NCBI GenBank assembly: GCA_022360335.1
Contig: JAKSCZ010000170.1
Span: 1-7,378, forward strand
From: Pseudomonadota bacterium
GTDB lineage: Bacteria; Pseudomonadota; Gammaproteobacteria; Steroidobacterales; Woeseiaceae
DNA length: 7,378 nt
Reading direction: 5' to 3'
Positions 1 through 6,856 of the stretch are shown here, piece after piece (within the stretch, counting starts at the first letter, position 1; the number at the start of each line of letters is the position of its first letter). Under the pieces are notes generated by a model. That model did not search any database. It worked only from the letters and a program-made list of their open reading frames with translations, and was not told the origin of the DNA. The translations under genes were made by a program, and so were the position numbers.

Positions 1-553
1 GCGTCAACGACGCAATCGTGTTCATGCTGTTGAACAGGAAGTGCGGCCGGATCAGTGCCTGCAGGGCGCTGATGCGTGCCTGCGCCTCGAGCACGATACT
101 GCGGCGCCACTCGCTGGACACGTACAGGTAACGCATCGCCAGCGCGACGATGATCGAGCTGATGGCGAAGGTCCGTAGCAGGAAGTCGCCGTGGGTGTCA
201 TCGACGATCGACACGCCGGCGATCCGCAGCGGAAGCTGCCACGAGAGTTCGGCGACGACGACGCACATCAGCACGAGCACGACGAATGCCAGCACGAATG
301 CGCGCGTCTTGCCCGCGCGTTCCAGCCGGGTGCGCAACTGGCACATCACCGCCGTGCCGAGGAGCGCCAGCCACAACACGAAGAACGAGGTCTTCGACAA
401 GCTCAGCAGGAACTGGCCCTCGGGCGTGTGCGCGGCCAGGGTGAGGACGATCGCAACGAGCTCGGCGACGAGCAGGATGATGAAGAGCGCGCCCGCACCG
501 CAGAAATCGGGCAGGTAGACCTGGGTGTCGTCGGAGTCCGGTGCAGCCGTCAA
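1..553 (-). CDS. algZ: AlgZ/FimS-like (LytS-family) sensor histidine kinase, N-terminal part; runs off the left edge
   Basis: The 184 visible residues start with a short tail and a YLPDFC motif, as in Pseudomonas AlgZ. Hydrophobic segments follow at about residues 20-41, 55-72, 86-103 and 128-143, then the phospho-acceptor segment IRPHFLFNSMNTIASL with the His at residue 171. That segment is the hallmark of the His_kinase (PF06580) LytS/AlgZ family, which has no classical H-box. The ATPase domain lies beyond the window. The start is TTG: a strong GAGGGAG Shine-Dalgarno sits 7 nt upstream, while the nearby ATG is in another frame that soon meets a stop. In the family such kinases pair with a LytTR response regulator such as AlgR, often encoded just downstream; that position is outside the window. 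AlgZ versus another LytS-type kinase cannot be settled without the C-terminus, but the N-terminus resembles AlgZ. Confidence 0.82.
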   Translation of the reverse strand, partial: MTAAPDSDDTQVYLPDFCGAGALFIILLVAELVAIVLTLAAHTPEGQFLLSLSKTSFFVLWLALLGTAVMCQLRTRLERAGKTRAFVLAFVVLVLMCVVVAELSWQLPLRIAGVSIVDDTHGDFLLRTFAISSIIVALAMRYLYVSSEWRRSIVLEAQARISALQALIRPHFLFNSMNTIASLT

Positions 554-560
554 GCGCGCG

Positions 561-567
561 CTCCCTC
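561..567 (-). promoter_or_regulatory. Ribosome binding site that decides the TTG start of the kinase
   Basis: Read on the minus strand this is GAGGGAG, followed by 7 nt and then TTG. No ATG or GTG in the same frame is as well placed, so this site is the reason for choosing TTG. Confidence 0.6.
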
Positions 568-580
568 GGGCAATGCGGGC

Positions 581-611
581 ATTGTAGCGCCCGCGGGCGC
601 GGGCCGCTCAA
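581..611 (-). promoter_or_regulatory. Possible sigma-70 promoter of the kinase gene
   Basis: On the minus strand TTGAGC (611-606) is followed after 19 nt by TACAAT (586-581), which matches the -10 consensus at 5 of 6 bases. The spacing is longer than the usual 17, and the site lies between the DUF4124 stop and the kinase start. It is a plausible but weak call. Confidence 0.35.
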
Positions 612-624
612 CGGGAGCCCGCAC

Positions 625-1089
625 TCAGGAGCAGTGCTCGGCGATCGCCTCTTCGGCCCGGGTCCGTGCCGCCTGCCTCTGCGCGTCGTCGAGGTAGATG
701 CGCTCGCCGTTGTCGTCCATGCGGTACAGGCGGCGGGCCTGCAGGTAGGACTCGAGGCGCGCCCGGGCCCGCTCGCAGGCTTGTCGCCGTTCGGCTTCGG
801 CAGCCGCGTTTTCCTCCGCTGCCTTTTGCGCGGCCGCGGCGGCGGAGCTGGCTTCGGCGCGGGCCGCCCGGGTTTCGCGGAACGCATCGATGCGCTGCCG
901 AACCGAGCCGTCGTCGGTGCGGCGGGAGGGGATGTCGAGCCGCTCCACGGACGAGGCGCCGGACGGGCGATCCTCGTAGTGGACGTTGCCGTCCTCGTCG
1001 ATCCACTTGTAGATCTCGCTCGCCGCGGTCCCCGCGGAGACCGTCAGCGCCGCGAGCGCGCAGGCGATTGCCAGGGCTTTGCCGTTCAT
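625..1089 (-). CDS. DUF4124-domain exported protein
   Basis: The product has 154 residues. Residues 1-23 form a signal peptide (MNGK, then an Ala/Leu-rich core, cleavage probably after TAA at residue 23), so the protein should act in the periplasm or be membrane-associated. Residues 24-50 (SEIYKWIDEDGNVHYEDRP) are the typical DUF4124 start, a short beta-rich module found in many gammaproteobacterial envelope proteins; its function is unknown. Residues 65-130 are rich in Ala, Glu and Arg and probably form a long helix or coiled coil. The frame is open upstream to 1206, but the ATG at 1089 is chosen because the signal peptide starts there and the upstream stretch runs into the IS flank. No clear Shine-Dalgarno precedes it. 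It is followed after about 70 bp by the kinase gene on the same strand. Confidence 0.8.
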   Translation of the reverse strand: MNGKALAIACALAALTVSAGTAASEIYKWIDEDGNVHYEDRPSGASSVERLDIPSRRTDDGSVRQRIDAFRETRAARAEASSAAAAAQKAAEENAAAEAERRQACERARARLESYLQARRLYRMDDNGERIYLDDAQRQAARTRAEEAIAEHCS

Positions 1090-1123
1090 GCACGTATTAG
1101 AGCACGACGCGCCGGGATTTTTC

Positions 1124-1139
1124 GTGACCGCGATCACAG
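1124..1139 (-). promoter_or_regulatory. CRP/Vfr-like operator upstream of the DUF4124 gene
   Basis: Minus strand TGTGA-TCGCGG-TCACG matches the CRP family consensus TGTGA-N6-TCACA at 9 of 10 half-site bases. Its centre lies about 42 bp above the start codon. A TCTAAT (1101-1096), 5 of 6 to a -10 box, sits where a class II CRP promoter would put it; the transcript would then begin at or almost at the ATG, which fits the missing ribosome binding site. Chance similarity cannot be excluded. Confidence 0.4.
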
Positions 1140-1170
1140 CCGCTCCCGGGACCGTTGCGGGCCACAAAGA

Positions 1171-1192
1171 AGGCGGGCCCGAGGGCCCGCCC
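1171..1192. repeat. Left copy of the 22-bp target duplication (palindromic terminator) of the IS
   Basis: This 22-bp sequence contains the perfect palindrome GGCGGGCCCGAGGGCCCGCC and is identical to 2764-2785. The flanking bases differ on both sides, so the duplication is exactly 22 bp. The pair flanks the IS1182-like element directly. On the minus strand this copy is followed by TTCTTTG, probably the original T-rich tail of the terminator. Confidence 0.8.
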
Positions 1193-1204
1193 CAGACTGC
1201 TGAC

Positions 1205-1236
1205 AAAGCCCCGACGGATATTGTTGGGGCTTTTTT
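1205..1236 (+). terminator. Inward-facing terminator in the left end of the IS
   Basis: AAAGCCCC (1205-1212) pairs with GGGGCTTT (1226-1233), and the T run continues to 1236. It ends 12 nt before the transposase ATG and would stop plus-strand transcripts that enter from outside, limiting read-through into the transposase gene. Confidence 0.7.
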
Positions 1237-1248
1237 GTAAAATGGGTC

Positions 1249-2709
1249 ATGCTAAAAGAACCCGGTGCGCATCAGCATGCGCTAGAGATGGTGACCCTGG
1301 AGTCGCTGGTTCCTGAGGATCACTTGTTGCGTCGCATCGACGCGTTCATTGACTTCGAGTTCATCCGGGACAAGGTCCGGCACCTGTACTGCATCGACAA
1401 CGGTCGTCCGGCGACGGACCCGGTGGTGCTGTTCAAGTTGCTGTTCATTGGCTACCTGTACGGTATCCGCAGTGAGCGGCAACTGGTGAAAGAGGTGCAG
1501 GTGAACGTGGCGTACCGCTGGTTCCTGGGCTTTAGCCTGACCGACAAGGTCCCGGATGCGAGTACCATCAGCCAGAATCGGCGGCGGCGTTTTGTCGGTA
1601 CGCCGATCTACCAGGAGATTTTCGACGGCATCGTCGAGCAGGCCCAGGAAGCCGGCATGGTGACGGGGCGGGTGCTGTACACCGACAGCACCCACCTGAA
1701 GGCCTCGGCCAACAAGAACAAGTTCGACGTCAAGGACGTCGAGGTGGCGCCGCAGGTCTACCTTGAGGAACTGGATGCGGCGGTGGAAGCGGACCGTGAG
1801 ACCCACGGCAAGAGGCCGCTGAAGCCGAAGGATGAGAAGCCCAAGACCAAGGCCACCAAGGTCAGCCGCACCGACCAGGATGCCGGCTACCTGGTCAGAG
1901 ACGGCAAGCCGAAAGGCTTTTTCTACCTGGATCGCCGCAGCGTCGATGGTGCCCACGGCCTCATCACCGACACGTACGCCACCCCGGGTAACGTGCACGA
2001 TAGCCGGCCTTATCTTGAGCGTCTGGATCGTCAGCGGGAACGCTTTGGCTTTGGTGTGGATGCGGTGGGCCTGGATGCGGGCTACTTCACACCGGCGATC
2101 TGCCATGGCCTGGAAGAGCGTGACATTTACGGTGTCATCGGCTACCGGCGACCGAACCACAAGCCCGGTTATTTCTACAAGCGCGAGTACCGATACGATG
2201 CCGAGGCAGACGAGTACATTTGCCCAGCCGAGCAACGCATCACCTACCGCACCACCAACCGCGACGGTTACCGCGAGTACAAGTCAGACCCGACGCACTG
2301 TAAGGACTGTCCGTTACTGATGCAGTGCACCCGCAGCGCCAACCACCAGAAAGTGTTGACTCGGCACGTCTGGGAAGACGCCAAGGAGCGTGTCGATCAG
2401 CATCGCAAGACGCCGGCAGGGAAGAAGATCTATGCCCGGCGTAAGGAGACCGCGGAAAGGAGCTTTGCCGATGGCAAAGAGTTGCACGGGCATCGCTACG
2501 CGCGCCTGCGCAGTCTCGACAAGGTGCAGGAGCAGTGTCTGCTATCGGCGGCCTGCCAGAACATGAAGAAAATCGCCCAGCACCAGGCCAGGAAGGCCTT
2601 TTTGTCGCTCATCGGTTGGCTCAAAGCCGTCACCCGGCGCAATAAGACGCGACAGCCACGACGATCATCGCCCGCCAAACGATATCGGCTAGATTCAATC
2701 GCCGCCTGA
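1249..2709 (+). CDS. IS1182-family DDE transposase
   Basis: The 486-residue protein cuts and pastes or copies the surrounding element. The N-terminal part (about 15-115) is a DUF772-type domain with the stretch DPVVLFKLLFIGYLYGIRSE at 57-76. The DDE nuclease core follows: Asp146 in YTDSTHLKA, Asp276 in GLDAGYFTP and Glu403 in ETAERSFADGKE are the likely catalytic triad. A cysteine group (C325, C351, C354, C360) sits in the insert before the last acid, as in DDE_Tnp_1_6 members. The C-terminus is basic. The frame is uninterrupted and all three acids are present, so the enzyme may be active. The ATG at 1249 is the first in frame inside the IS; it has no clear ribosome binding site and lies just after a terminator hairpin, so expression is probably low. 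No good promoter was found between the end of the IS and the ATG. Confidence 0.93.
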   Translation: MLKEPGAHQHALEMVTLESLVPEDHLLRRIDAFIDFEFIRDKVRHLYCIDNGRPATDPVVLFKLLFIGYLYGIRSERQLVKEVQVNVAYRWFLGFSLTDKVPDASTISQNRRRRFVGTPIYQEIFDGIVEQAQEAGMVTGRVLYTDSTHLKASANKNKFDVKDVEVAPQVYLEELDAAVEADRETHGKRPLKPKDEKPKTKATKVSRTDQDAGYLVRDGKPKGFFYLDRRSVDGAHGLITDTYATPGNVHDSRPYLERLDRQRERFGFGVDAVGLDAGYFTPAICHGLEERDIYGVIGYRRPNHKPGYFYKREYRYDAEADEYICPAEQRITYRTTNRDGYREYKSDPTHCKDCPLLMQCTRSANHQKVLTRHVWEDAKERVDQHRKTPAGKKIYARRKETAERSFADGKELHGHRYARLRSLDKVQEQCLLSAACQNMKKIAQHQARKAFLSLIGWLKAVTRRNKTRQPRRSSPAKRYRLDSIAA

Positions 2710-2719
2710 GCCAACCCTC

Positions 2720-2751
2720 AAAAAACAAACCCCGCCAAAAGGACGGGGTTT
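2720..2751 (-). terminator. Inward-facing terminator in the right end of the IS
   Basis: On the minus strand AAACCCCG pairs with CGGGGTTT around a short loop (2751-2727), followed by GTTTTTTG. It would stop transcripts leaving the amtB operon before they run antisense through the transposase. On the plus strand it may also end the transposase message, though the T run there is short. Confidence 0.72.
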
Positions 2752-2763
2752 GTCAGCGGTCTG

Positions 2764-2785
2764 AGGCGGGCCCGAGGGCCCGCCC
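2764..2785 (-). terminator. Right copy of the 22-bp duplication; likely terminator of the porin-glnK-amtB operon
   Basis: The 8-bp GC stem GGCGGGCC/GGCCCGCC with a 4-nt loop lies 47 bp after the amtB stop and fits a factor-independent terminator. Since the IS landed here, the T-rich tail (TTCTTTG) stays only with the far copy at 1171-1192; here the stem is followed by the IS end and its own hairpin terminator. It is identical to 1171-1192. Confidence 0.65.
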
Positions 2786-2832
2786 GATCTTTGCTTGCGT
2801 GGGACGATTTCCGTTTCGGAGATTCGTCCGGC

Positions 2833-4113
<1,281 letters not shown>

Positions 4114-4131
4114 GATGATTCCTCCGTGTCC

Positions 4132-4470
4132 TTATACGGCTTCGGCGCCGGTTTCCCCGGTACGAATGCGAATGGCCTGCTCGAGTTCCGAGACGAATAT
4201 CTTGCCGTCGCCGATCTTGCCCGTGCGGGCCGTGTTGGCGATCGCCTCGACCACCTGCTCGGCGATGTCGTCGGCAACGGCCAGTTCGATCTTCGCCTTG
4301 GGCAGGAAATCGACGACGTACTCGGCGCCGCGGTAGAGTTCGGTGTGGCCGCGCTGGCGGCCGAAGCCCTTGACCTCGGTGACCGTGATGCCCTGGATGC
4401 CGATGTCGGCAACGGCTTCGCGGACGTCGTCCAGCTTGAACGGCTTGATGATTGCCGTGATCATTTTCAT
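4132..4470 (-). CDS. glnK: P-II nitrogen regulatory protein GlnK
   Basis: The 112-residue protein is the length expected of P-II. It begins MKMITAIIKPFKLDDVREAV. The T-loop (about 37-55) contains YRGAEY with Tyr51, the residue uridylylated by GlnD under nitrogen limitation. Nucleotide and 2-oxoglutarate contacts are expected at Gly35/Phe36 and in GKIGDGKIFV (84-93), and Arg101/Arg103 complete the ATP site. In the family, unmodified GlnK plugs the AmtB pore when ammonium is plentiful. It could be called glnB by sequence alone, but the position directly before amtB, and the Ntr promoter ahead of the operon, favour glnK. GAGGAG lies six bases before the ATG and touches the stop codon of the porin gene, so the two are probably translated together. 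Confidence 0.95.
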   Translation of the reverse strand: MKMITAIIKPFKLDDVREAVADIGIQGITVTEVKGFGRQRGHTELYRGAEYVVDFLPKAKIELAVADDIAEQVVEAIANTARTGKIGDGKIFVSELEQAIRIRTGETGAEAV

Positions 4471-4481
4471 TGCCGTCTCCT

Positions 4482-5099
4482 CTAAAGGTCGAATGACTTG
4501 CCGATCGTGAAGACGAGGGATTCCTCGTCGTCGCCGACGAGATCGTCGTTGGCGAAGATCAGCGCGACGCCGAGATCGAAATCCGCGAGCGACGTACCGT
4601 AGCCGAGCTCGAGGTAGTCGCCGTCGAAGTCCTGCGAGAAGCTGCCCAGCGTACCGTAGAGGCCGCTTTTGCTTTCGACCGTCAGGGAAACGAAGGTGTA
4701 GTCGAGCTCGGGGCCGTCGAAGTTGTCGTACTTGCCGATCGCGACGTCGAGCGATGCAACGCCGAAGCCGGCGCCGAGGTTGATCTCCTGGTAGGTGTCG
4801 TCGAAGTCGCCCGTGTAGAAGTAGCCCGTGTAGCCGATGCTCAGGCCGAGGTCGCCGACGTCGGCGCCGTAGCCGAAGTAGCCGTCGACCTCGAGGCCGT
4901 CGCCGACGTCGGCCGCCCACGCGCCGGCGTAGAAGCCGCCGGACTCGTAGTCGAGACCGCCGCTCGCGGACGAGTTCTTCTGCAGGATGCCGCGGTAGTG
5001 GTATTCGCTCGCATAGCCGACGTTGGCCGACCAGTCGGCCTGCGCCAGGCCGCACGCGGCGAGCAGAGAACCGATCAGGATCGTCTTGGTGGATTTCAT
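4482..5099 (-). CDS. TorF-family putative porin
   Basis: The 205-residue protein resembles the TorF/TIGR02001 (Gcw_chp) family of small outer-membrane beta-barrels. Residues 1-21 are a signal peptide ending AQA before Asp22. The mature part is rich in Gly, Tyr, Asp and alternating aromatic residues (ANVGYASEYHYRGI near the start, SIGYTGYFYTG in the middle) and ends in FTIGKSFDL, as expected of transmembrane strands. It is acidic. The segment LLAAC at 12-16 also fits a lipobox, so a lipoprotein cannot be ruled out, but the barrel-like body and the AQA site favour an ordinary signal peptide. GGGAG lies seven bases before the ATG. It is the first gene of the operon, directly after a sigma-54 promoter, with only 11 bp to glnK. 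An Ntr-controlled channel for a nitrogen source is inferred; the substrate is unknown. Confidence 0.85.
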   Translation of the reverse strand: MKSTKTILIGSLLAACGLAQADWSANVGYASEYHYRGILQKNSSASGGLDYESGGFYAGAWAADVGDGLEVDGYFGYGADVGDLGLSIGYTGYFYTGDFDDTYQEINLGAGFGVASLDVAIGKYDNFDGPELDYTFVSLTVESKSGLYGTLGSFSQDFDGDYLELGYGTSLADFDLGVALIFANDDLVGDDEESLVFTIGKSFDL

Positions 5100-5143
5100 G
5101 GAGGTGCTCCCGTTATCTCGGTGAAACGATTCGCCACCGTAAG

Positions 5144-5159
5144 AGCAGGAACCGTGCCA
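5144..5159 (-). promoter_or_regulatory. Sigma-54 (RpoN) promoter of the porin-glnK-amtB operon
   Basis: The minus-strand sequence TGGCACGGTTCCTGCT matches the -24/-12 consensus TGGCAC-N5-TTGC with one change (C for T) and the exact 10 bases between GG and GC. Transcription would start near 5134, leaving a leader of about 34 nt before the porin ATG at 5099. With the NtrC boxes upstream, this sets expression under nitrogen control. Confidence 0.82.
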
Positions 5160-5212
5160 ACCCGCACAATGCGCCGTAAATCAGCAGCTTGTTCGAGTGC
5201 CCCACGATGGCG

Positions 5213-5229
5213 CGCACCGTCGTGGTGCA
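5213..5229 (-). promoter_or_regulatory. NtrC binding site, strong
   Basis: The plus strand reads CGCACC-GTCGT-GGTGCA, an inverted repeat matching the enterobacterial NtrC site TGCACC-N5-GGTGCA at 11 of 12 bases. Its centre is about 87 bp above the predicted sigma-54 start site, a normal enhancer distance. Confidence 0.78.
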
Positions 5230-5243
5230 GCGCTCCGCGGCTC

Positions 5244-5260
5244 TGCACCGGTTTGGATGC
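5244..5260 (-). promoter_or_regulatory. NtrC binding site, weak second box
   Basis: TGCACC-GGTTT-GGATGC has one perfect half-site and one poor one (8 of 12 overall). Its centre lies 31 bp, about three helical turns, from the strong box, similar to the paired NtrC sites at E. coli glnA. The spacing is the main support. Confidence 0.45.
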
Positions 5261-5329
5261 GGCAAAAGCGCCCGTCTGGCATTGAAAATGCGTCTGGTTT
5301 TTTGAGCGCGGTTGCGGTATCACGTCGCC

Positions 5330-5566
5330 ATGTCCGACGAATCCCTCGAGAACATCGCGAGACGGCTCGCCGAGGCCGTTCCCGAAGGGCTGCGATCCGT
5401 ACGCGAGGACCTCGAGAGCAACTTCCGCTCGGTGCTGCGCTCGTCTCTTTCGAAGCTCGATCTCGTGACGCGCGAGGAGTTCGAGGTCCAGGAGGCCGTG
5501 CTCGCCCGAACCCGCGAGAAACTCGAGGCGCTCGAGGCGCTCGTCAAGGAACTGGAGCAGAACTGA
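5330..5566 (+). CDS. ubiK: Ubiquinone biosynthesis accessory factor UbiK (YqiC/BMFP family)
   Basis: The 78-residue protein aligns by eye with E. coli UbiK/YqiC. It begins MSDESLENIARRLAEAVPEG. The conserved middle reads LDLVTREEFEVQEAVLARTR (43-62), and the C-terminus from about 50 is a coiled coil (REKLEALEALVKELEQ) that mediates trimer formation in the family. UbiK helps the cytosolic Ubi complex, with UbiJ, in the O2-dependent steps of ubiquinone synthesis and associates with membranes. The ATG at 5330 is chosen over an upstream TTG at 5312 because the family start (short tail before the first helix) fits. No good Shine-Dalgarno is seen. It is divergent from the porin operon and stands 207 bp before comM, an order (amt operon, ubiK, comM) also known from Pseudomonas. 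Confidence 0.9.
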   Translation: MSDESLENIARRLAEAVPEGLRSVREDLESNFRSVLRSSLSKLDLVTREEFEVQEAVLARTREKLEALEALVKELEQN

Positions 5567-5567
5567 G

Positions 5568-5745
5568 GTAGGAGGGGCTTCAGCCCCGAAGATTCGGGTG
5601 TAGGAGGGGCTTTAGCCCCGAACCCGGCCCGTAGGCGGGCCTTCAGGCCCGAATGGTTCGGCCCGTAGGAGGGGCTTCAGCCCCGAAGATTCAGGCGTAG
5701 GAGGGGCTTTAGCCCCGAACCATTCGGGCCTGAAGGCCCTCCTAC
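5568..5745. repeat. Cluster of six REP-like palindromic repeats between ubiK and comM
   Basis: Each unit is 23 bp: GTAGGA, a hairpin such as GGGGCTTCAGCCCC, then GAA. Units stand at 5568-5590, 5600-5622, 5631-5653, 5665-5687 and 5697-5719 on the plus strand, and one inverted at 5723-5745. Units 1+2 and 4+5 form a nearly identical pair of about 55 bp differing at two bases, so the cluster grew by duplication. Unit 3 and inverted unit 6 share GGGCC/GGCCC arms and about 25 bp around them, and could fold into one long hairpin. Such units are common in Pseudomonas and Xanthomonadales genomes, where RAYT transposases mobilise them; none is seen here. They could also end the ubiK message. Confidence 0.85.
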
Positions 5746-5773
5746 GCCGGTTGATTGGGGCCACGGAGGGCCG

Positions 5774-6856
5774 ATGGGACTCGCGATTCTTCATTCCCGC
5801 GCCCAGTACGGCACGGAGGCCCCGCCCGTCACGATCGAGGTCCTGCTGTCGGGCGGTCTGCCCGCATTCACGATCGTCGGCATGGCCGAGACGGCAGTCC
5901 GCGAGAGCAAGGACCGGGTTCGCGGCGCACTCGTGAGCTCGGGATTCGAGTGGCCGCAATCGCGCATTACCGTCAGCCTCGGTCCGGCCGAGATGCGCAA
6001 GATGGGCGGCCGCTACGATCTCGCGATTGCGCTGGGCATCCTCGCCGCCCGCAGGCAGTTTCCGCTTCCCGTGCTGCAGACCGTCGAGTTCTACGGCGAG
6101 CTCGCGATGAGCGGTGATTTGCGACCCGTGCCCGGGCTGCTGCCGTCGGTCATCCAGGCGCGCGGCGCCGGGCGCTGCGTCGTCGTGCCGCGAGACAACG
6201 CTCCCGAAGCGGCGCTCGCCGACGCCGAGGTCTATGCCGCTTCGTCGTTGCAGGACGTCGTCGCGCACCTGGCGGGCAGGGACCCGCTTGCGCTCGAGGT
6301 TGTCGGCGAGCAGCCCGACGACGAGACGCCGGCGCCCGACCTTGCCGACGTGAGGGGCCAGAAGCTCGCGAAACGCGCCCTCGAGATCGCGGCGGCAGGG
6401 AATCACAACCTGTTGTTCGTCGGCCCGCCCGGAACCGGCAAGAGCATGCTCGCGCGTCGCCTGCCGGGACTGCTGCCGCCGATGACCGACGAGGAAGCGC
6501 TCGAGACCGCCGCCATCGACTCCGTTGCGGGCGGCAAGGTCGCGGCGCGCGAGTGGCGCCGGCGGCCGTTTCGGGCGCCGCACCATACGGCGTCGGCCCC
6601 GGCGCTCGTGGGCGGAGGACGGACGCTCGCACCCGGGGAAATCTCCCGCGCGCACAACGGCGTGCTGTTCCTCGACGAGCTGCCCGAGTTCAATCGCAAC
6701 GTGCTCGAGGTCCTGCGCGAGCCGCTGGAGAGCGGGGCGATTACGATCGCACGGGCCGGGATGCACGCCGATTTCCCGAGCCGCTTCCAGCTCGTCGCCG
6801 CGATGAATCCGTGTTTATGTGTTGCCAAGTTGTCGCGCTTTAAAAAAGGGAGGTAG
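5774..6856 (+). pseudogene. comM: comM (YifB, Mg-chelatase-like helicase), interrupted after about 347 residues by an insertion
   Basis: ComM is a hexameric AAA+ helicase that promotes branch migration during natural transformation. The start MGLAILHSRAQYG is typical. An N-terminal ChlI-like domain spans about 20-142, then the AAA+ core: Walker A GPPGTGKS at 217-224, Walker B VLFLDE at 297-302. The family motif around MNPCPCG is cut after AAMNPC (341-347): the frame then continues LCVAKLSRFKKGR to a stop, which is foreign. Normal proteins are near 500 residues, so the sensor regions, arginine finger and C-terminal domain are missing here; the rest of the gene may lie beyond the element to the right. 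GGAGGG stands only 3 bp before the ATG. The remnant has the ATP site but is unlikely to form a working helicase. Confidence 0.9.

Larger units (their letters stand above)
1193..2763 (+). mobile_element. Complete IS1182-family insertion sequence, 1571 bp
   Basis: The left end CAGACTGCTGACAAA (1193-1207) and the reverse complement of the right end CAGACCGCTGACAAA (2763-2749) match at 14 of 15 bases; similarity continues into a hairpin at each end. A 22-bp duplicated palindrome borders it on each side. One intact transposase gene fills the element. Length and the variable, sometimes long target duplication agree with what is known of the IS1182 family. The element lies between the DUF4124 gene and amtB and breaks no gene. 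Intact ORF and good ends suggest a fairly recent, possibly active insertion. Confidence 0.88.

Noticed and set aside
198..887. Minus-strand open frame crossing the kinase and DUF4124 genes
   Set aside because: It is Arg/Pro-rich without domain signs and overlaps two better genes in another frame.
1219..1243. TATTGT or TAAAAT as a -10 box for the transposase
   Set aside because: No -35 element at proper spacing lies inside the IS end; TTGTTG is only 11 bp from TAAAAT.
1282..2235. Minus-strand 317-codon frame inside the IS
   Set aside because: Antisense to the intact DDE transposase; no recognisable domain.
5281..5329. TTGAAA (5282-5287) as a -35 box for ubiK
   Set aside because: No -10-like sequence at 16-18 bp; the ubiK promoter remains unidentified.
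5568..5745. Regular repeats that could suggest a CRISPR array
   Set aside because: Units are short hairpins, spacing is irregular (8-11 bp), one unit is inverted, and there are no unique spacers or cas genes.
5612..6766. Minus-strand 384-codon frame opposite comM
   Set aside because: comM on the plus strand has clear Walker motifs; the opposite frame is a GC-driven shadow that also runs through the REP cluster.
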